Assembly: GCF_005860805.1 (NCBI RefSeq)
Contig: NZ_VCEJ01000002.1
Span: forward strand, 666,375 to 730,374
Direction: 5' to 3'
DNA length: 64,000 bases
Source of the DNA: Dyadobacter luticola
Lineage (GTDB): Bacteria > Bacteroidota > Bacteroidia > Cytophagales > Spirosomataceae
Shown: one piece after another, positions 35,004 through 44,363 of the stretch
Layout of the letters: every line of letters begins with the position of its first letter
Position numbering within the stretch: position 1 is the first letter of the stretch
Made by a program: the position numbers and the translations under genes
The notes under the pieces: generated by a model
The model's input: only the letters and a program-made list of their open reading frames with translations
Database searches by the model: none
What the model was told of the DNA's origin: nothing

Positions 35004-35393
35004 ATGGACAGTAGAAAAAGCCTATTGATTATAGATGATGAGCCCAGTATCACCAAAATATTGGAGCATTTTTTGAAAAAGGATTTCAACGTTATCATAA
35101 AAAATGATGGGTCAGAAGGGATGTTGTGGCTGGAACAGGGTAATCAGGCAGATTTTATCATCGCAGATTTGAATATGCCCAACCTGAACGGAAAGGAATT
35201 TCTGAAAGTGGCAAAAGCGAGCAACCTGTATTCTGAAATACCGATTATCATCCTGTCGGGCTCCGATGAGAGCAGCGAGCGTATCCAGTGCCTCAACCTC
35301 GGCGCAGATGATTTCATGGTTAAGCCCTTCAATCCCATGGAAGTGCATGCAAAGATCAACGCGATCTTGCGCAGAAGTAAAAGATACTCCTAA
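35004..35393 (+). CDS. Stand-alone response regulator heading the polysaccharide operon
   Basis: A 129-residue receiver domain: IIDDEP, phosphoacceptor Asp55 in IIADLNMPNLNG, switch Ser in IIILSGSDES, Lys in FMVKPFNP, and helix 5 NAILRRSK. It has no output domain. Its ATG is 14 bp upstream of a sugar-phosphate transferase that carries a receiver-like N-terminus, so it may contact that protein or take phosphate from one of the two nearby Hpt proteins. It is the first gene of an operon that continues to 42355. Confidence 0.92.
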   Translation: MDSRKSLLIIDDEPSITKILEHFLKKDFNVIIKNDGSEGMLWLEQGNQADFIIADLNMPNLNGKEFLKVAKASNLYSEIPIIILSGSDESSERIQCLNLGADDFMVKPFNPMEVHAKINAILRRSKRYS

Positions 35394-35407
35394 TCAGTCA
35401 TATTATT

Positions 35408-36622
35408 ATGGAATTGACGATGACCTCACAGACAACCCCTGCCGAGGCGAAACCTTACATTGCACAGTTCAGGGTGATCTACCTGAATGTTGACTTTGAG
35501 CATTATATCTATTTCTCCGAAAAGTTTGCAGAGTCCCTGCAGGTCGAATATTTCGGGACTAAAGAAGGCGTACTGGAAGCATTGGAAGAGAATTTTCCGG
35601 CCGATGTGATCGTCGCCCATGCCACCAGCGGCGGCCTCGAATTGCTGGATATCGTCCGCGGAAGCACCGGCTACGGTAACATTCCTTTCGTTTTGATGGT
35701 TGACCGCCTCTCGCAGGATGCCATCGACATGGCCCGCAACAAGCACGCCGACGATATTTTCTCCGTCAAATTTGAGGAAGGAGATCTGCTGACGCGGATC
35801 AAGTATTTCAAGAAAAGACAATGGTATGTTGCCAACAAGGCATCCCAGATCATTGGTTCTCAGGGCACTAAAACACCTTTATGGAAGCGTGCGATCGACG
35901 TCATTACGACGGGCGGCGCGGTGCTTTTGCTTTCGCCGGTGTTTATCCTGGTCGCTATCCTGATCCGCCTGGATTCCAAGGGGCCCGTTTTTTACAAATC
36001 AAAAAGGGTAGGGAGTGGCTATAAGATTTTTGATCTCTACAAGTTCCGCACCATGCGTACCGATGCCGATCAGCAGATGCGCAAAATGGCTGCCCTGAAC
36101 ATGTACAACAAAAACACGGAGCCGGCGCAGGAAATCGAAGCTACTGGCTTATGCGCTGAATGTCAGGCTGGTAACAAATGTAAAAACCTGCTTTTCCACG
36201 ACGGAAAAGAAATCTGCGAAAAGCTTTATCACTTCCAGAAAGACCAGAAAGCGGCTTTCATGAAATTTCAGAATGACCCGCGTATTACACGCATCGGCGG
36301 ATTTCTCCGGAATTCAAGTCTGGACGAGCTGCCCCAGCTGATCAACATTCTCAAAGGCGATATGTCGCTTGTGGGAAACCGCCCGCTGCCCCTTTATGAG
36401 GCTGAAAAAATGACTACAGATGACAAGATTTTCCGTTTCGCGGGACCAGCCGGGCTGACAGGGCTGTGGCAGGTGACGAAACGTGGTAAAGGAAAAGCTG
36501 ATATGTCGGAGGAGGAGCGTACGCAGCTTGACATTACCTATGCGAAGGAATTTTCGTTCAAAATGGACATGCAGATCATCCTTAAAACATTCCCGGCCCT
36601 TCTGCAATCGGAGAATGTCTGA
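35408..36622 (+). CDS. Sugar-phosphate transferase with pseudo-receiver N-terminus and Cys-rich insert
   Basis: A 404-residue priming enzyme that would transfer a sugar phosphate to undecaprenyl phosphate. Residues ~20-135 have the pattern of a receiver domain, but the position of the phospho-Asp reads [10 protein letters not shown] with His71, so it cannot be phosphorylated in the normal way. A single hydrophobic span at ~163-187 precedes the PNPT core ([47 protein letters not shown]). Between core motifs lies an insert with Cys249, Cys252, Cys258 and Cys270 plus His264, a possible metal or redox site. The usual four N-terminal TM helices of WcaJ/WbaP are replaced. Confidence 0.88.
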   Translation: MELTMTSQTTPAEAKPYIAQFRVIYLNVDFEHYIYFSEKFAESLQVEYFGTKEGVLEALEENFPADVIVAHATSGGLELLDIVRGSTGYGNIPFVLMVDRLSQDAIDMARNKHADDIFSVKFEEGDLLTRIKYFKKRQWYVANKASQIIGSQGTKTPLWKRAIDVITTGGAVLLLSPVFILVAILIRLDSKGPVFYKSKRVGSGYKIFDLYKFRTMRTDADQQMRKMAALNMYNKNTEPAQEIEATGLCAECQAGNKCKNLLFHDGKEICEKLYHFQKDQKAAFMKFQNDPRITRIGGFLRNSSLDELPQLINILKGDMSLVGNRPLPLYEAEKMTTDDKIFRFAGPAGLTGLWQVTKRGKGKADMSEEERTQLDITYAKEFSFKMDMQIILKTFPALLQSENV

Positions 36623-36679
36623 TCAATCCATCGCGACGTGTCATTTTCAACTTGTTTTTCAACCTCATAACCCCTTTAA

Positions 36680-37348
36680 ATGAAATACATTTACGCACTG
36701 CTACTCTTAATCACCTCACTTTCCCCCCTCAGGTCCCAGGACCTCCTCACTCAGGAAATTTCTTATCCTTATCTCGAAAAACTGATCGAGACGGCCAAGA
36801 AAAATTACCCAAGACTGAAACAGTATCAGTCGCGCGTAGAAGCAGGAAGTTATGCGGAAAAAAAAGCGAGACTTTCGTACTTCGAGATCCTATCGTTTTC
36901 CTATCTGTACAGTCCCGACAGGCTTGCGAGCTCTATCAACCCCAACTTTTTGAACGGGTACCAGTTTGGTTTCTTTGTGAATATCGGGTCGCTGCTGCAA
37001 AAGCCGTCCCTGATCAGGCAAGCCAAAAGTGAACTGAAAGCCCTGGAATTCGACCGGGACAGCTACCTGCTGAATCTGGAAGCGGATGTCAAGAGAAGGT
37101 ATTTTGCCTATGCCCAATACAAAATGCTGCTGCGAGTCAAAGCGAATGCTTTGCAGGATGTGATGGAAATGGCCGAAGAACTGAAATTAAGATTTGAAAA
37201 AGGCGAAAGCTCTTTTGAAGAATACAACAGATCTCAGGTGGTCATATCGGACAGATTGCAGGCAAAAATCTCCGCAGAAGCGGATGTGCTGATCTCCAAA
37301 AGCTCACTAGAAGAATTATTAGGCCAAAAACTGGAAGACATCCAATGA
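36680..37348 (+). CDS. Short TolC-like outer-membrane efflux protein
   Basis: A 222-residue protein with a signal peptide (MKYIYALLLLITSLSPLRSQ). Long amphipathic helices (NYPRLKQYQSRVEAGSYAEKK, LEADVKRRYFAYAQYKMLL, MAEELKLRFEKGESSFEEYN) and one beta-hairpin region match a single half of the TolC/OEP repeat; normal TolC is about twice as long. It overlaps the Wzc-like gene by 4 bp. No Wza-type polysaccharide export lipoprotein is in the window, so this protein may be the outer-membrane partner of the Wzc-like protein. That role is inferred. Confidence 0.78.
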   Translation: MKYIYALLLLITSLSPLRSQDLLTQEISYPYLEKLIETAKKNYPRLKQYQSRVEAGSYAEKKARLSYFEILSFSYLYSPDRLASSINPNFLNGYQFGFFVNIGSLLQKPSLIRQAKSELKALEFDRDSYLLNLEADVKRRYFAYAQYKMLLRVKANALQDVMEMAEELKLRFEKGESSFEEYNRSQVVISDRLQAKISAEADVLISKSSLEELLGQKLEDIQ

Positions 37349-39531
37349 CAGAACTTTCCCAATTTCTCAGAATATTATACCGGAATAAGCTTATCCTGAT
37401 CTTCGTACCGCTGATCACGGTGGTAGCGGCTTACTTCCTCGTGAAAGCACTTCCCGACCAGTACAAATCCAATGGCAGCATTGCCACCGGGCTCGTGGAC
37501 AAAACCGAGCAGGGTTTGATGAGCAGCGGCACCGAGCAGGATTTCGAGATTGCCCGGAAGTTTGACAACATCATTCAGATGATGACGCAGAAAAAGGTGC
37601 TTGACCAGGTTTCGTACCAGCTTTTGATGCACGATCTGAAATCGGACGAAAAATCGGATTTTGCCAAGCCTTCCAAATTGCTGACCGAAATGAGCCAGCA
37701 GGAGCGCCAGCAGCTGATGAACGTGGTTAGTCAGAAATACAAGGCGCAGCAGGAGCTTTTACCGGATAAGCCTTTTGAAAAGAAAATCCAGAACATTCTG
37801 GCGGACATGGAGTTTGATGCGGGCAACCTGCAGAAGAAGCTGACCATTTACCGGGCTTCCAACAGTGATTATGTCAACATTGATTTTGAGGGGAAAAACG
37901 CATATCTGACTGCTTTCGTGATCAATACGCTGAGCAGCGAGTTTATCAATATGTACTCCTCGCGGCTGGCTACCAATTACGACCGTACGATCAACTTCCT
38001 GGCCGATTTCCTGGAACAGAAGCGACAAGCTCTCCGCCAGCAGATGAATGGTCTGCGTGATTTCAAAATCAAAAACCGGGTGCTAAACCTGGATGAGCAG
38101 GCGAAAAGTCTTTATGGCCAAATCTCTGAGTTTGAGCTGAGACGTGAGGTTGCCAAAAAAGATATCATCGCTTACGGCGTCGCGATCCGCAACATTGATA
38201 ACCGTTTCAGCAGCAACGACCGCAAGTATTTTGAAAGCGCAGTTTCGACCATCAACCAGAACATTGTGGCTACCAAGCAAATGATCCGGTCGGCAAACGA
38301 AGCTTATGTAAAAAGCAATTTTGACCCGAAATACAAGGCAAAACTGGATTCCGCGCAAACATTGCTTTCCAGACAAATCACGGAGTCGACAGACCGATAC
38401 CTGTACAGCCCGCTGACCGTAAAACAAAACCTGGTTAGCGAGAAACTGACGATGGAAATCGCGCGGGACCTGGCTGTAAACAGTGTTGCGACGATCGAGG
38501 CGGAGCTGAAAAGACTGAACTCTAAATTCGACGGACTGGTACCAAACGAAGCGAAGGTGCAGGAATTTGAAACCGCCATCGACATTGCGGGCCGCGAGTA
38601 CATGGAGGCTTTGCAGAAATACAACGATGCAAGATTGCAGTCGAGCTTTCCGGCTAAATTGAAAGTGGCTGAAAAAGCGTTGCCGGGAACAATCCAGCCT
38701 TCCAAGAAGATTGTCCTGATCATCCTTTCGGGTGTTATCAGTCTCGCTTTCTGCCTGTTTGTACTTTTCATCCTTTACTTCTTCGACAACTCGATCCGGT
38801 TTCCGCAGCAGCTTGCCAATGCCACCGACAGGCCGGTACTGGGTTTTGTCAACCACGTGAGCGGCGGGTTCAACCTTACGCAGCTGCAAAACGAAACTTC
38901 GCACGAGCGGAAAGTGGAAATGTTCAGGAACCTGATCCGCTCGATACGCTTCGAGCTCGACAATGAATATCCCGACCCGAAGATCATTTCGGTGACGAGC
39001 CTCGCAGAAGGCAGCGGCAAAACATTGCTGACGATCAGTCTTGCCTGGGCCTATTCCAAGATCAACAAACGTGTATTGATTATCGACGGAAATTTCACCG
39101 ATTCGGACATTACCAAATTGAATACCGGCGCCAAGTACCTGGAAGATTTTCTGTCCATAGGAAATGGTGTTTCGCTTGATAACCAGCACGGTGCAATCAG
39201 TATTCTGGGAAACAAAGGCGGTGATGTTTCCCTGTACGAGCTCAGCAATGAAGCGCAGATCCGCGACGCGCTGAGCCGACTGAAATCCATGTTCGACGTG
39301 ATCTTGATCGAAGCCGATTCGCTGGTGGCGATGAACAAAGCCAAAGAATGGGTGACTTTCTCCGATACGGTGGTAGCGGTTTTCGAAAGCGGCCACACTA
39401 TTTCTTACGCCGACAGGTCCAAAATTGAATACCTGAAAGGCTTGAATGGTAAAATGGCGGGCTGGGTACTGACCGGCGCAAATGAAATTCTGAAACAGAC
39501 AGGTAAAGTATCTAAATACGTAACTGAATGA
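37345..39531 (+). CDS. Wzc-like chain-length and export regulator with atypical kinase domain
   Basis: A 728-residue inner-membrane protein. A Wzz/GNVR architecture is present: TM1 at ~16-36, a large periplasmic region with coiled coils to ~450, and TM2 at ~456-480. The cytoplasmic part resembles a BY-kinase with Walker A EGSGKT (Lys559), a Walker A-prime-like IIDGNFTD (Asp581) and a Walker B-like VILIEADSL in which the usual Asp-Thr-Pro is changed. No C-terminal tyrosine cluster is seen. It would control polymer length and couple to export; kinase activity may be weak or absent. Overlaps its upstream and downstream genes by 4 bp each. Confidence 0.9.
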   Translation: MTELSQFLRILYRNKLILIFVPLITVVAAYFLVKALPDQYKSNGSIATGLVDKTEQGLMSSGTEQDFEIARKFDNIIQMMTQKKVLDQVSYQLLMHDLKSDEKSDFAKPSKLLTEMSQQERQQLMNVVSQKYKAQQELLPDKPFEKKIQNILADMEFDAGNLQKKLTIYRASNSDYVNIDFEGKNAYLTAFVINTLSSEFINMYSSRLATNYDRTINFLADFLEQKRQALRQQMNGLRDFKIKNRVLNLDEQAKSLYGQISEFELRREVAKKDIIAYGVAIRNIDNRFSSNDRKYFESAVSTINQNIVATKQMIRSANEAYVKSNFDPKYKAKLDSAQTLLSRQITESTDRYLYSPLTVKQNLVSEKLTMEIARDLAVNSVATIEAELKRLNSKFDGLVPNEAKVQEFETAIDIAGREYMEALQKYNDARLQSSFPAKLKVAEKALPGTIQPSKKIVLIILSGVISLAFCLFVLFILYFFDNSIRFPQQLANATDRPVLGFVNHVSGGFNLTQLQNETSHERKVEMFRNLIRSIRFELDNEYPDPKIISVTSLAEGSGKTLLTISLAWAYSKINKRVLIIDGNFTDSDITKLNTGAKYLEDFLSIGNGVSLDNQHGAISILGNKGGDVSLYELSNEAQIRDALSRLKSMFDVILIEADSLVAMNKAKEWVTFSDTVVAVFESGHTISYADRSKIEYLKGLNGKMAGWVLTGANEILKQTGKVSKYVTE

Positions 39532-40697
39532 GTATCATTTGGTTTTTATGGGGGCTGGTTCAGGTAGCAATCGGATTTTATCTCATTTTCCCGATCCTTT
39601 TGTTATTGATCCACCTGTTTGTGCCAAAACGAAAACCGGTAACATCAAAAAATGTTACCGAGGCGGATTATGCGCTGATCGTGACGGCTTACCAGCAGGT
39701 TGAGCAGCTTCCCGACGTCGTGGCGTCCATCCTCCGGATCAATTACAGCAACTACCTGGTGTACATTGTCGCCGACAACTGCGACATTTCGACATTGCAT
39801 TTTGCAGACGAAAGAGTAATTGTTTTGCGACCTGAAACGGTGCTGGCTAGTAATACGCGGTCACATTTTTATGCGATCAACCATTTCAGAAGACCGCACG
39901 AGCGACTGGCGATCATTGACAGCGACAACCTGCTGGACAGCGAATTTCTGAATGAGCTGAACCCGCTTTTTGATCAGGGATATGCCGCGGTTCAAGGGGT
40001 TAGGAAAGCTAAAAACCTCGATTCGGTATATGCCTGCCTAGACGCTGCCCGCGACATTTATTATCATTTTTACGACGGTCGGTTGCTATTCGAAGACGGT
40101 TCTTCGGCGACGCTTTCCGGTTCAGGGATGGCATTCACGGTTGCATTGTATAAGGAGGCGCTGGGTGCTTTGGACGTAAGCGGGGCTGGTTTTGACAAGA
40201 TCCTGCAAAATGCCATTGTGACCCGCGGCCAACGCATTGCGTTCAATGAGCACGCGGTGGTGTATGATGAAAAAACATCGGAATCGGACCAGCTGGTGAA
40301 GCAGCGTTCTCGCTGGATCAACACCTGGTTCAGGTATTTCAAATTTGGTTTTGCGCTGGTTTTCAAGGGGGTTACCGGTTTTAACTGGAACCAGCTTTTA
40401 TTCGGTTTTGTGCTGCTGCGGCCGCCTTTGTTCATTTTCCTGATCATTTCGGTCTTTTTTATGTTCCTGAACCTGCTGATCAATCCGTTGGTCAGCCTGC
40501 TGTGGCTGGGGGGGCTGCTGCTTTTCGTAACCGGGTTCCTGATTCCTCTTTTCCATGAATCTGTGGACCGGCGGATCATCCGATCGCTGACCTCGATCCC
40601 GGTTTTCATGTATTACCAGGTAGTTTCCTTACTGAAAGCCAAAAAGGCGAACAAGATTTCGGTGGCTACCAAGCACAATTACAGAAAGGCACCATAA
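39528..40697 (+). CDS. GT2-family membrane glycosyltransferase
   Basis: A 389-residue protein with an N-terminal TM (~5-28), a GT2 domain at ~45-260 with DYALIVTAYQQVEQLP, a metal-binding IIDSDNLL and an SGSGMAF pattern, the product-site motif KQRSRWINTW near 265, and at least two C-terminal TM segments. This resembles the cellulose-synthase-like branch of GT2 that both transfers sugars and works at the membrane. Its start overlaps the wzc-like stop by 4 bp. It probably builds part of the repeating unit; donor and acceptor cannot be read. Confidence 0.9.
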   Translation: MSIIWFLWGLVQVAIGFYLIFPILLLLIHLFVPKRKPVTSKNVTEADYALIVTAYQQVEQLPDVVASILRINYSNYLVYIVADNCDISTLHFADERVIVLRPETVLASNTRSHFYAINHFRRPHERLAIIDSDNLLDSEFLNELNPLFDQGYAAVQGVRKAKNLDSVYACLDAARDIYYHFYDGRLLFEDGSSATLSGSGMAFTVALYKEALGALDVSGAGFDKILQNAIVTRGQRIAFNEHAVVYDEKTSESDQLVKQRSRWINTWFRYFKFGFALVFKGVTGFNWNQLLFGFVLLRPPLFIFLIISVFFMFLNLLINPLVSLLWLGGLLLFVTGFLIPLFHESVDRRIIRSLTSIPVFMYYQVVSLLKAKKANKISVATKHNYRKAP

Positions 40698-40708
40698 AAA
40701 TCGGCGTT

Positions 40709-40852
40709 ATGAAAGTTCTCCCCTCCAAAAAGCCCAGGAAAAAACTGCGCGAACCTGAACTGACACGTTTACAAACCATTACCCGGACGATTGCCCTGAT
40801 TCTGGCCTTTGTGAGTGTCTTTGTTTTCTTTTTCAAGATTTTATTTTTCTAG
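40709..40852 (+). CDS. 47-residue membrane peptide in the polysaccharide operon
   Basis: An ATG at 40709 begins a short frame: a very basic N-terminus (MKVLPSKKPRKKLREPELTR) followed by one hydrophobic helix (IALILAFVSVFVFFFKILFF) to the stop at 40852. It lies 11 bp after the GT2 gene and 12 bp before the Wzy-like gene, within the operon. The positive-inside pattern suggests the basic end faces the cytoplasm. It could be a small accessory subunit of the GT2 enzyme or polymerase. No homologue is known to me. Confidence 0.65.
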   Translation: MKVLPSKKPRKKLREPELTRLQTITRTIALILAFVSVFVFFFKILFF

Positions 40853-40864
40853 ATATCAACACCA

Positions 40865-42355
40865 TTGAAGTACTCATTATCAACCGATTCGCTTAGCCAC
40901 AAACCAATAGTTCCGCTGATAGACAGGCTGACCGGCCCCGTTGGGCTGATCCTGCTCGCGGTGCTCGCCGTTTTCTTGGGCATCGGGTCGATTTATGGCG
41001 GGATTGTGGTGGGTCTGCTGCTGCTTATTGCCATGGTGGCAATTCCGGCAGTGTATGCGATTATCGTTTATCCGATTTTCGGGATCGTGGTGCTGATGGC
41101 GATGGCTTTTTTCCTGTTTTTCATTTCCCGCCTCGGCGTCGATTTTCCTATGGGAACCGCCATGGACGGTTTGCAGGCGATGCTCATACTCGGTTTTCTG
41201 ATCAAACAAAAGGGGAATTGGGATTTCAGCATTTATAAAAGTCCGGTGTCAGTGATGGTGCTGGTGTGGATCGGGTACAATGTTCTTCAGGTGGCCAATC
41301 CCTGGTCCGAGTCGCGAATGGCTTGGGTGTACACCGTGCGGACCGTGGCGATTGTGACGCTGATGTATTTTGTTTTCATTTATCATTTACGGTCGATCAA
41401 GTCCATGCGGGTAGTGGTGGTGGCCTGGATCATTCTGGGACTTTGCGGCGCGATTTACGGTTTCAAGCAGGAATATATCGGTATTGCGCCATCCGAGCTG
41501 GCTGGTTTGTGGGCTAACCCACAGATGGTCAGCTTATTGTTTATCAATGGTGCCTGGCGGAAATACTCACTTTTTTCAGATCCGGTATCATTCTCCTACA
41601 CCATGGTAGGAGCGAGCCTCCTCTGCATTGCGCTGCTTTCCGGGAAAACGACCCTGAGAATGAAGATTTTGCTGGGCAGTTTTACCGTCCTTTTTCTGAT
41701 GGCGATGCTGTTTTCGGGTACGCGGGGTGCTTACGTACTGGTACCGGTTGCGCTTATCCCTTTTGCAATCCTGAATTTCAGCAAACGAATTATGCTCGTT
41801 TCCTGCATCGGGGCGGTTTTTATCGCCTTCCTGGTTGTCATACCAACGGGTAACCCCACATTGGCACGGTTCCAAACTGCTTTCCGGCCATCGGATGACC
41901 CTTCTTTCAATGTTAGAAAATATAACCAAAAACGCATTCAGCCCTATATTTTAACGCATCCTTTTGGTGGAGGGCTCGGATCGACCGGGGCGTGGGGTGC
42001 GCGGTTTGCGCCGAATTCTTTTCTGGCAAGTTTCCCACCAGACAGCGGTTATATGCGGGTCGCCGTGGAAACCGGCTGGGTCGGGATGCTGATTTTTTGT
42101 CTGCTGATGTACCAGGTACTCAAAATGGGGATCAACAATTACTACCGGATCAGGAATAGTGAGCTCCGGACTTACTGCCTGGCTATGACATTGATTGTCT
42201 TTGCGTTAAATGTCGGCAACTTTCCGCAGGAGGCGATCGTGCAATTTCCGAATAACATCCTGTTTTACATTGCGGCGGCCATGCTACACACTTGCTACCT
42301 GACCGACAAGAAGTTGTCGAAAGAAACACTTCCGGTGAGTACGCCGGAAGCTTAG
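40865..42355 (+). CDS. O-antigen ligase/polymerase-like membrane protein (Wzy-like)
   Basis: A 496-residue protein with about a dozen hydrophobic segments and a long periplasmic loop at ~345-400 (YNQKRIQPYILTHPFGGGLG, FPPDSGYMRVAVETGWVGM), the hallmark of the O-antigen ligase/polymerase superfamily. Only a TTG at 40865 is available as a start upstream of the first TM, because an in-frame TAG at 40850 closes the frame; translation is likely coupled to the small upstream gene. It is the last gene of the forward operon and overlaps the stop of the convergent Hpt gene. It probably polymerises the repeat units. Confidence 0.87.
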   Translation: MKYSLSTDSLSHKPIVPLIDRLTGPVGLILLAVLAVFLGIGSIYGGIVVGLLLLIAMVAIPAVYAIIVYPIFGIVVLMAMAFFLFFISRLGVDFPMGTAMDGLQAMLILGFLIKQKGNWDFSIYKSPVSVMVLVWIGYNVLQVANPWSESRMAWVYTVRTVAIVTLMYFVFIYHLRSIKSMRVVVVAWIILGLCGAIYGFKQEYIGIAPSELAGLWANPQMVSLLFINGAWRKYSLFSDPVSFSYTMVGASLLCIALLSGKTTLRMKILLGSFTVLFLMAMLFSGTRGAYVLVPVALIPFAILNFSKRIMLVSCIGAVFIAFLVVIPTGNPTLARFQTAFRPSDDPSFNVRKYNQKRIQPYILTHPFGGGLGSTGAWGARFAPNSFLASFPPDSGYMRVAVETGWVGMLIFCLLMYQVLKMGINNYYRIRNSELRTYCLAMTLIVFALNVGNFPQEAIVQFPNNILFYIAAAMLHTCYLTDKKLSKETLPVSTPEA

Positions 42356-42723
42356 AGATTTTTCAGGATGGTGAGGCCGACTTTCGATTCTCTTTCCAGG
42401 TCGGCGAGGGTGCCGGACAGGTTACTGACCGTTCCGCCCTGCTTCAAAGCAGTTTCAATTTCCTTGTATTTGGCGGCGGTTTTAAGAAGGCCCACAGAAA
42501 AAAGTGAAGAGCGGTATTTGTGAATCGCCTGTTTTAAAGCATCAAAATTACCTGCATTGGATGCACCGGAAATATTTCCGAGTTGCGTGTCGGTTTCGGC
42601 TTCAAACATACTGATCAATTCACCTTTTAATTCAGCGTCGCCGCCAGTAATTTCATTGAGGTAACCGTGATCAATCATGGAATCCAAATCTGCTTGATTG
42701 TTGTTGGGGTCAGTCATGTCCAT
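42352..42723 (-). CDS. Stand-alone histidine phosphotransfer (Hpt) protein
   Basis: About 123 residues from ATG 42723 (MDMTDPNNNQADLDS); an ATG 14 codons earlier is less likely. The pattern is an Hpt four-helix bundle with the phospho-His68 in LKQAIHKYRSSLFSVGLLK. Such proteins pass phosphate between receivers of a multistep relay. It sits directly after the polysaccharide operon on the opposite strand, with overlapping stop codons. The nearest receivers are the operon's first gene and the REC-PP2C protein at 53 kb. A partner kinase is not adjacent. Confidence 0.87.
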   Translation of the reverse strand: MDMTDPNNNQADLDSMIDHGYLNEITGGDAELKGELISMFEAETDTQLGNISGASNAGNFDALKQAIHKYRSSLFSVGLLKTAAKYKEIETALKQGGTVSNLSGTLADLERESKVGLTILKNL

Positions 42724-42785
42724 GAGTGGTAATTGTTTTAAATGTGATAGGGTAGATGTAAACAAATTTAATATTTAAAATTAAA

Positions 42786-44363
42786 TTATTCTGCCGCCTT
42801 GTAAAGATTATGCCGATAGATCTGGTACTCATCAATTTCTTTAAATAAATGATAATTGCTTTTCTTGATTTCAGGCAGATCAGGGATAATCTTGAAGGTA
42901 AATACAGAGGTGGATTCAATGATAAATTTTGCTTTTCCGGAAAGTAATGTTTGCCTGAAAAGATCATAACCCAGCACACCTGATTTTACATTAGATGATT
43001 TAAAAATGTCCAGTTCCGGGATCAGGCTATTTTTAAATAAGATATTATTTATTCCCCTCCTGCCGTAGGAAGTTTGAAGAATCGATTCATCATTCAAATT
43101 GGCGAAAATATACTCGTCTTCTTTTAATTGATTTTTTACAAAAGTGGCAACATTGGCCGCTAAACTTTCTCTTCTGATTACCTCTTCTTTACCGTCAATT
43201 TCTGTCTTTTTTACTTCTGAATACTGATAAATCACATTTAAAATACATATTCCTGAAATGTAGGATATAAATGCAATGTTCAGTAAAAAGTTTGCCTGGT
43301 AAACCGGGTTTGAATTTTTCAGTTTCCATGCAAAAAGAAGCAAAGAAATAATAAAGAAGGGCGAAAAATAAGCCACATTTGAGCCGCTTTTCAGCACGGT
43401 AATTCCCGCAAATGCAAACATTCCGCAGGCGCAAAAGGCAAGAAAACGCGTGATGATATCACCTTTGAAAATGGCCCATTTATAAAAAGTGATGATCAGG
43501 ACGATCGCCGCTGGGATCAGGATTTTGATCTTGAAGCCGTTTCCGAAGACGTAGAGAAAAAACCAGCTGGTGTCTATACCATTCGCCACACCGCCGACCA
43601 CATTTTTCAGGAACGCATCTTTATAAAGTAACAGCATGAGCCCGAGCAAGGCCACGAAGGAAACGCTGAATGTTAATCCGCTTTTAATCAGGTCCTTCCA
43701 TCTTCCGGTAAAGACCAAAAAACCGAGTAAAATCACAGGGATCTGAATGCCGCTTTGCTTTGCAAATATGACTGCGGCGGATAGAAAGGACGCGATTATC
43801 AGGTTCACGGACTGGGAATTTAGTACCTTTTTTTGAAGATAACCCAGGAAAAAATACACCGACAGGATGATCATGAAATCCATCAGCGAGTCGGGCCTGA
43901 CCGTAAATCCCTGCCTGAAAACACAGACGAAACAGGCCAGTCCGATGGCGGCGGAAAGTGCCGCGGAGAGCCCTAATCTTTGAAAAGCAATTTTATAAAC
44001 CGTGAATGCCAGCAGCACATTGATAATGATATTCAGCCCACGCCCGATTACATAAAGCTGATAAATATTTTCACCCGGATCCTGGCCGGTAATAAAAGCA
44101 ATTAAACCGCAGAGATAATGGTAAAATGGCGAATATTGGGTGATGGTAAACGGGATATTTGCAGGATCGGAATAGAGGTCTCCGTTAAAAATTAATTTCT
44201 GAATGCTGTAAATGACATTTTGCTCAACACCGCCTAAATCGGAGTGGTGACTTTTGGCAAGAATAACCCGAAAAATGACGGTGGGAATGAAACAAAGAAA
44301 GATGAGTAGTGCGGAATAAAAATGGATTCTTTTGATAGAATGCAGGTTATAAGGCAATTTCAT
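42786..44363 (-). CDS. Multi-pass GT-C type glycosyltransferase
   Basis: A 525-residue membrane protein with about ten TM helices. The N-terminal extracytoplasmic loop has SHHSDLGGVEQNV, with an acidic residue placed as in the ArnT/GT39-GT83 group that uses polyprenyl-linked sugar donors. The C-terminal ~120 residues are a soluble periplasmic domain. It may modify the polymer or a lipid outside the cytoplasmic membrane. It lies 62 bp upstream of the Hpt gene on the same strand. Codon use looks somewhat more AT-rich than the neighbours, a mild sign of separate history. Confidence 0.75.
   Translation of the reverse strand: MKLPYNLHSIKRIHFYSALLIFLCFIPTVIFRVILAKSHHSDLGGVEQNVIYSIQKLIFNGDLYSDPANIPFTITQYSPFYHYLCGLIAFITGQDPGENIYQLYVIGRGLNIIINVLLAFTVYKIAFQRLGLSAALSAAIGLACFVCVFRQGFTVRPDSLMDFMIILSVYFFLGYLQKKVLNSQSVNLIIASFLSAAVIFAKQSGIQIPVILLGFLVFTGRWKDLIKSGLTFSVSFVALLGLMLLLYKDAFLKNVVGGVANGIDTSWFFLYVFGNGFKIKILIPAAIVLIITFYKWAIFKGDIITRFLAFCACGMFAFAGITVLKSGSNVAYFSPFFIISLLLFAWKLKNSNPVYQANFLLNIAFISYISGICILNVIYQYSEVKKTEIDGKEEVIRRESLAANVATFVKNQLKEDEYIFANLNDESILQTSYGRRGINNILFKNSLIPELDIFKSSNVKSGVLGYDLFRQTLLSGKAKFIIESTSVFTFKIIPDLPEIKKSNYHLFKEIDEYQIYRHNLYKAAE

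Noticed and set aside
38083..39396. A 437-codon open frame antisense to the Wzc-like gene
   Set aside because: The forward gene has clear motifs and TM segments; the antisense product has no recognisable features.
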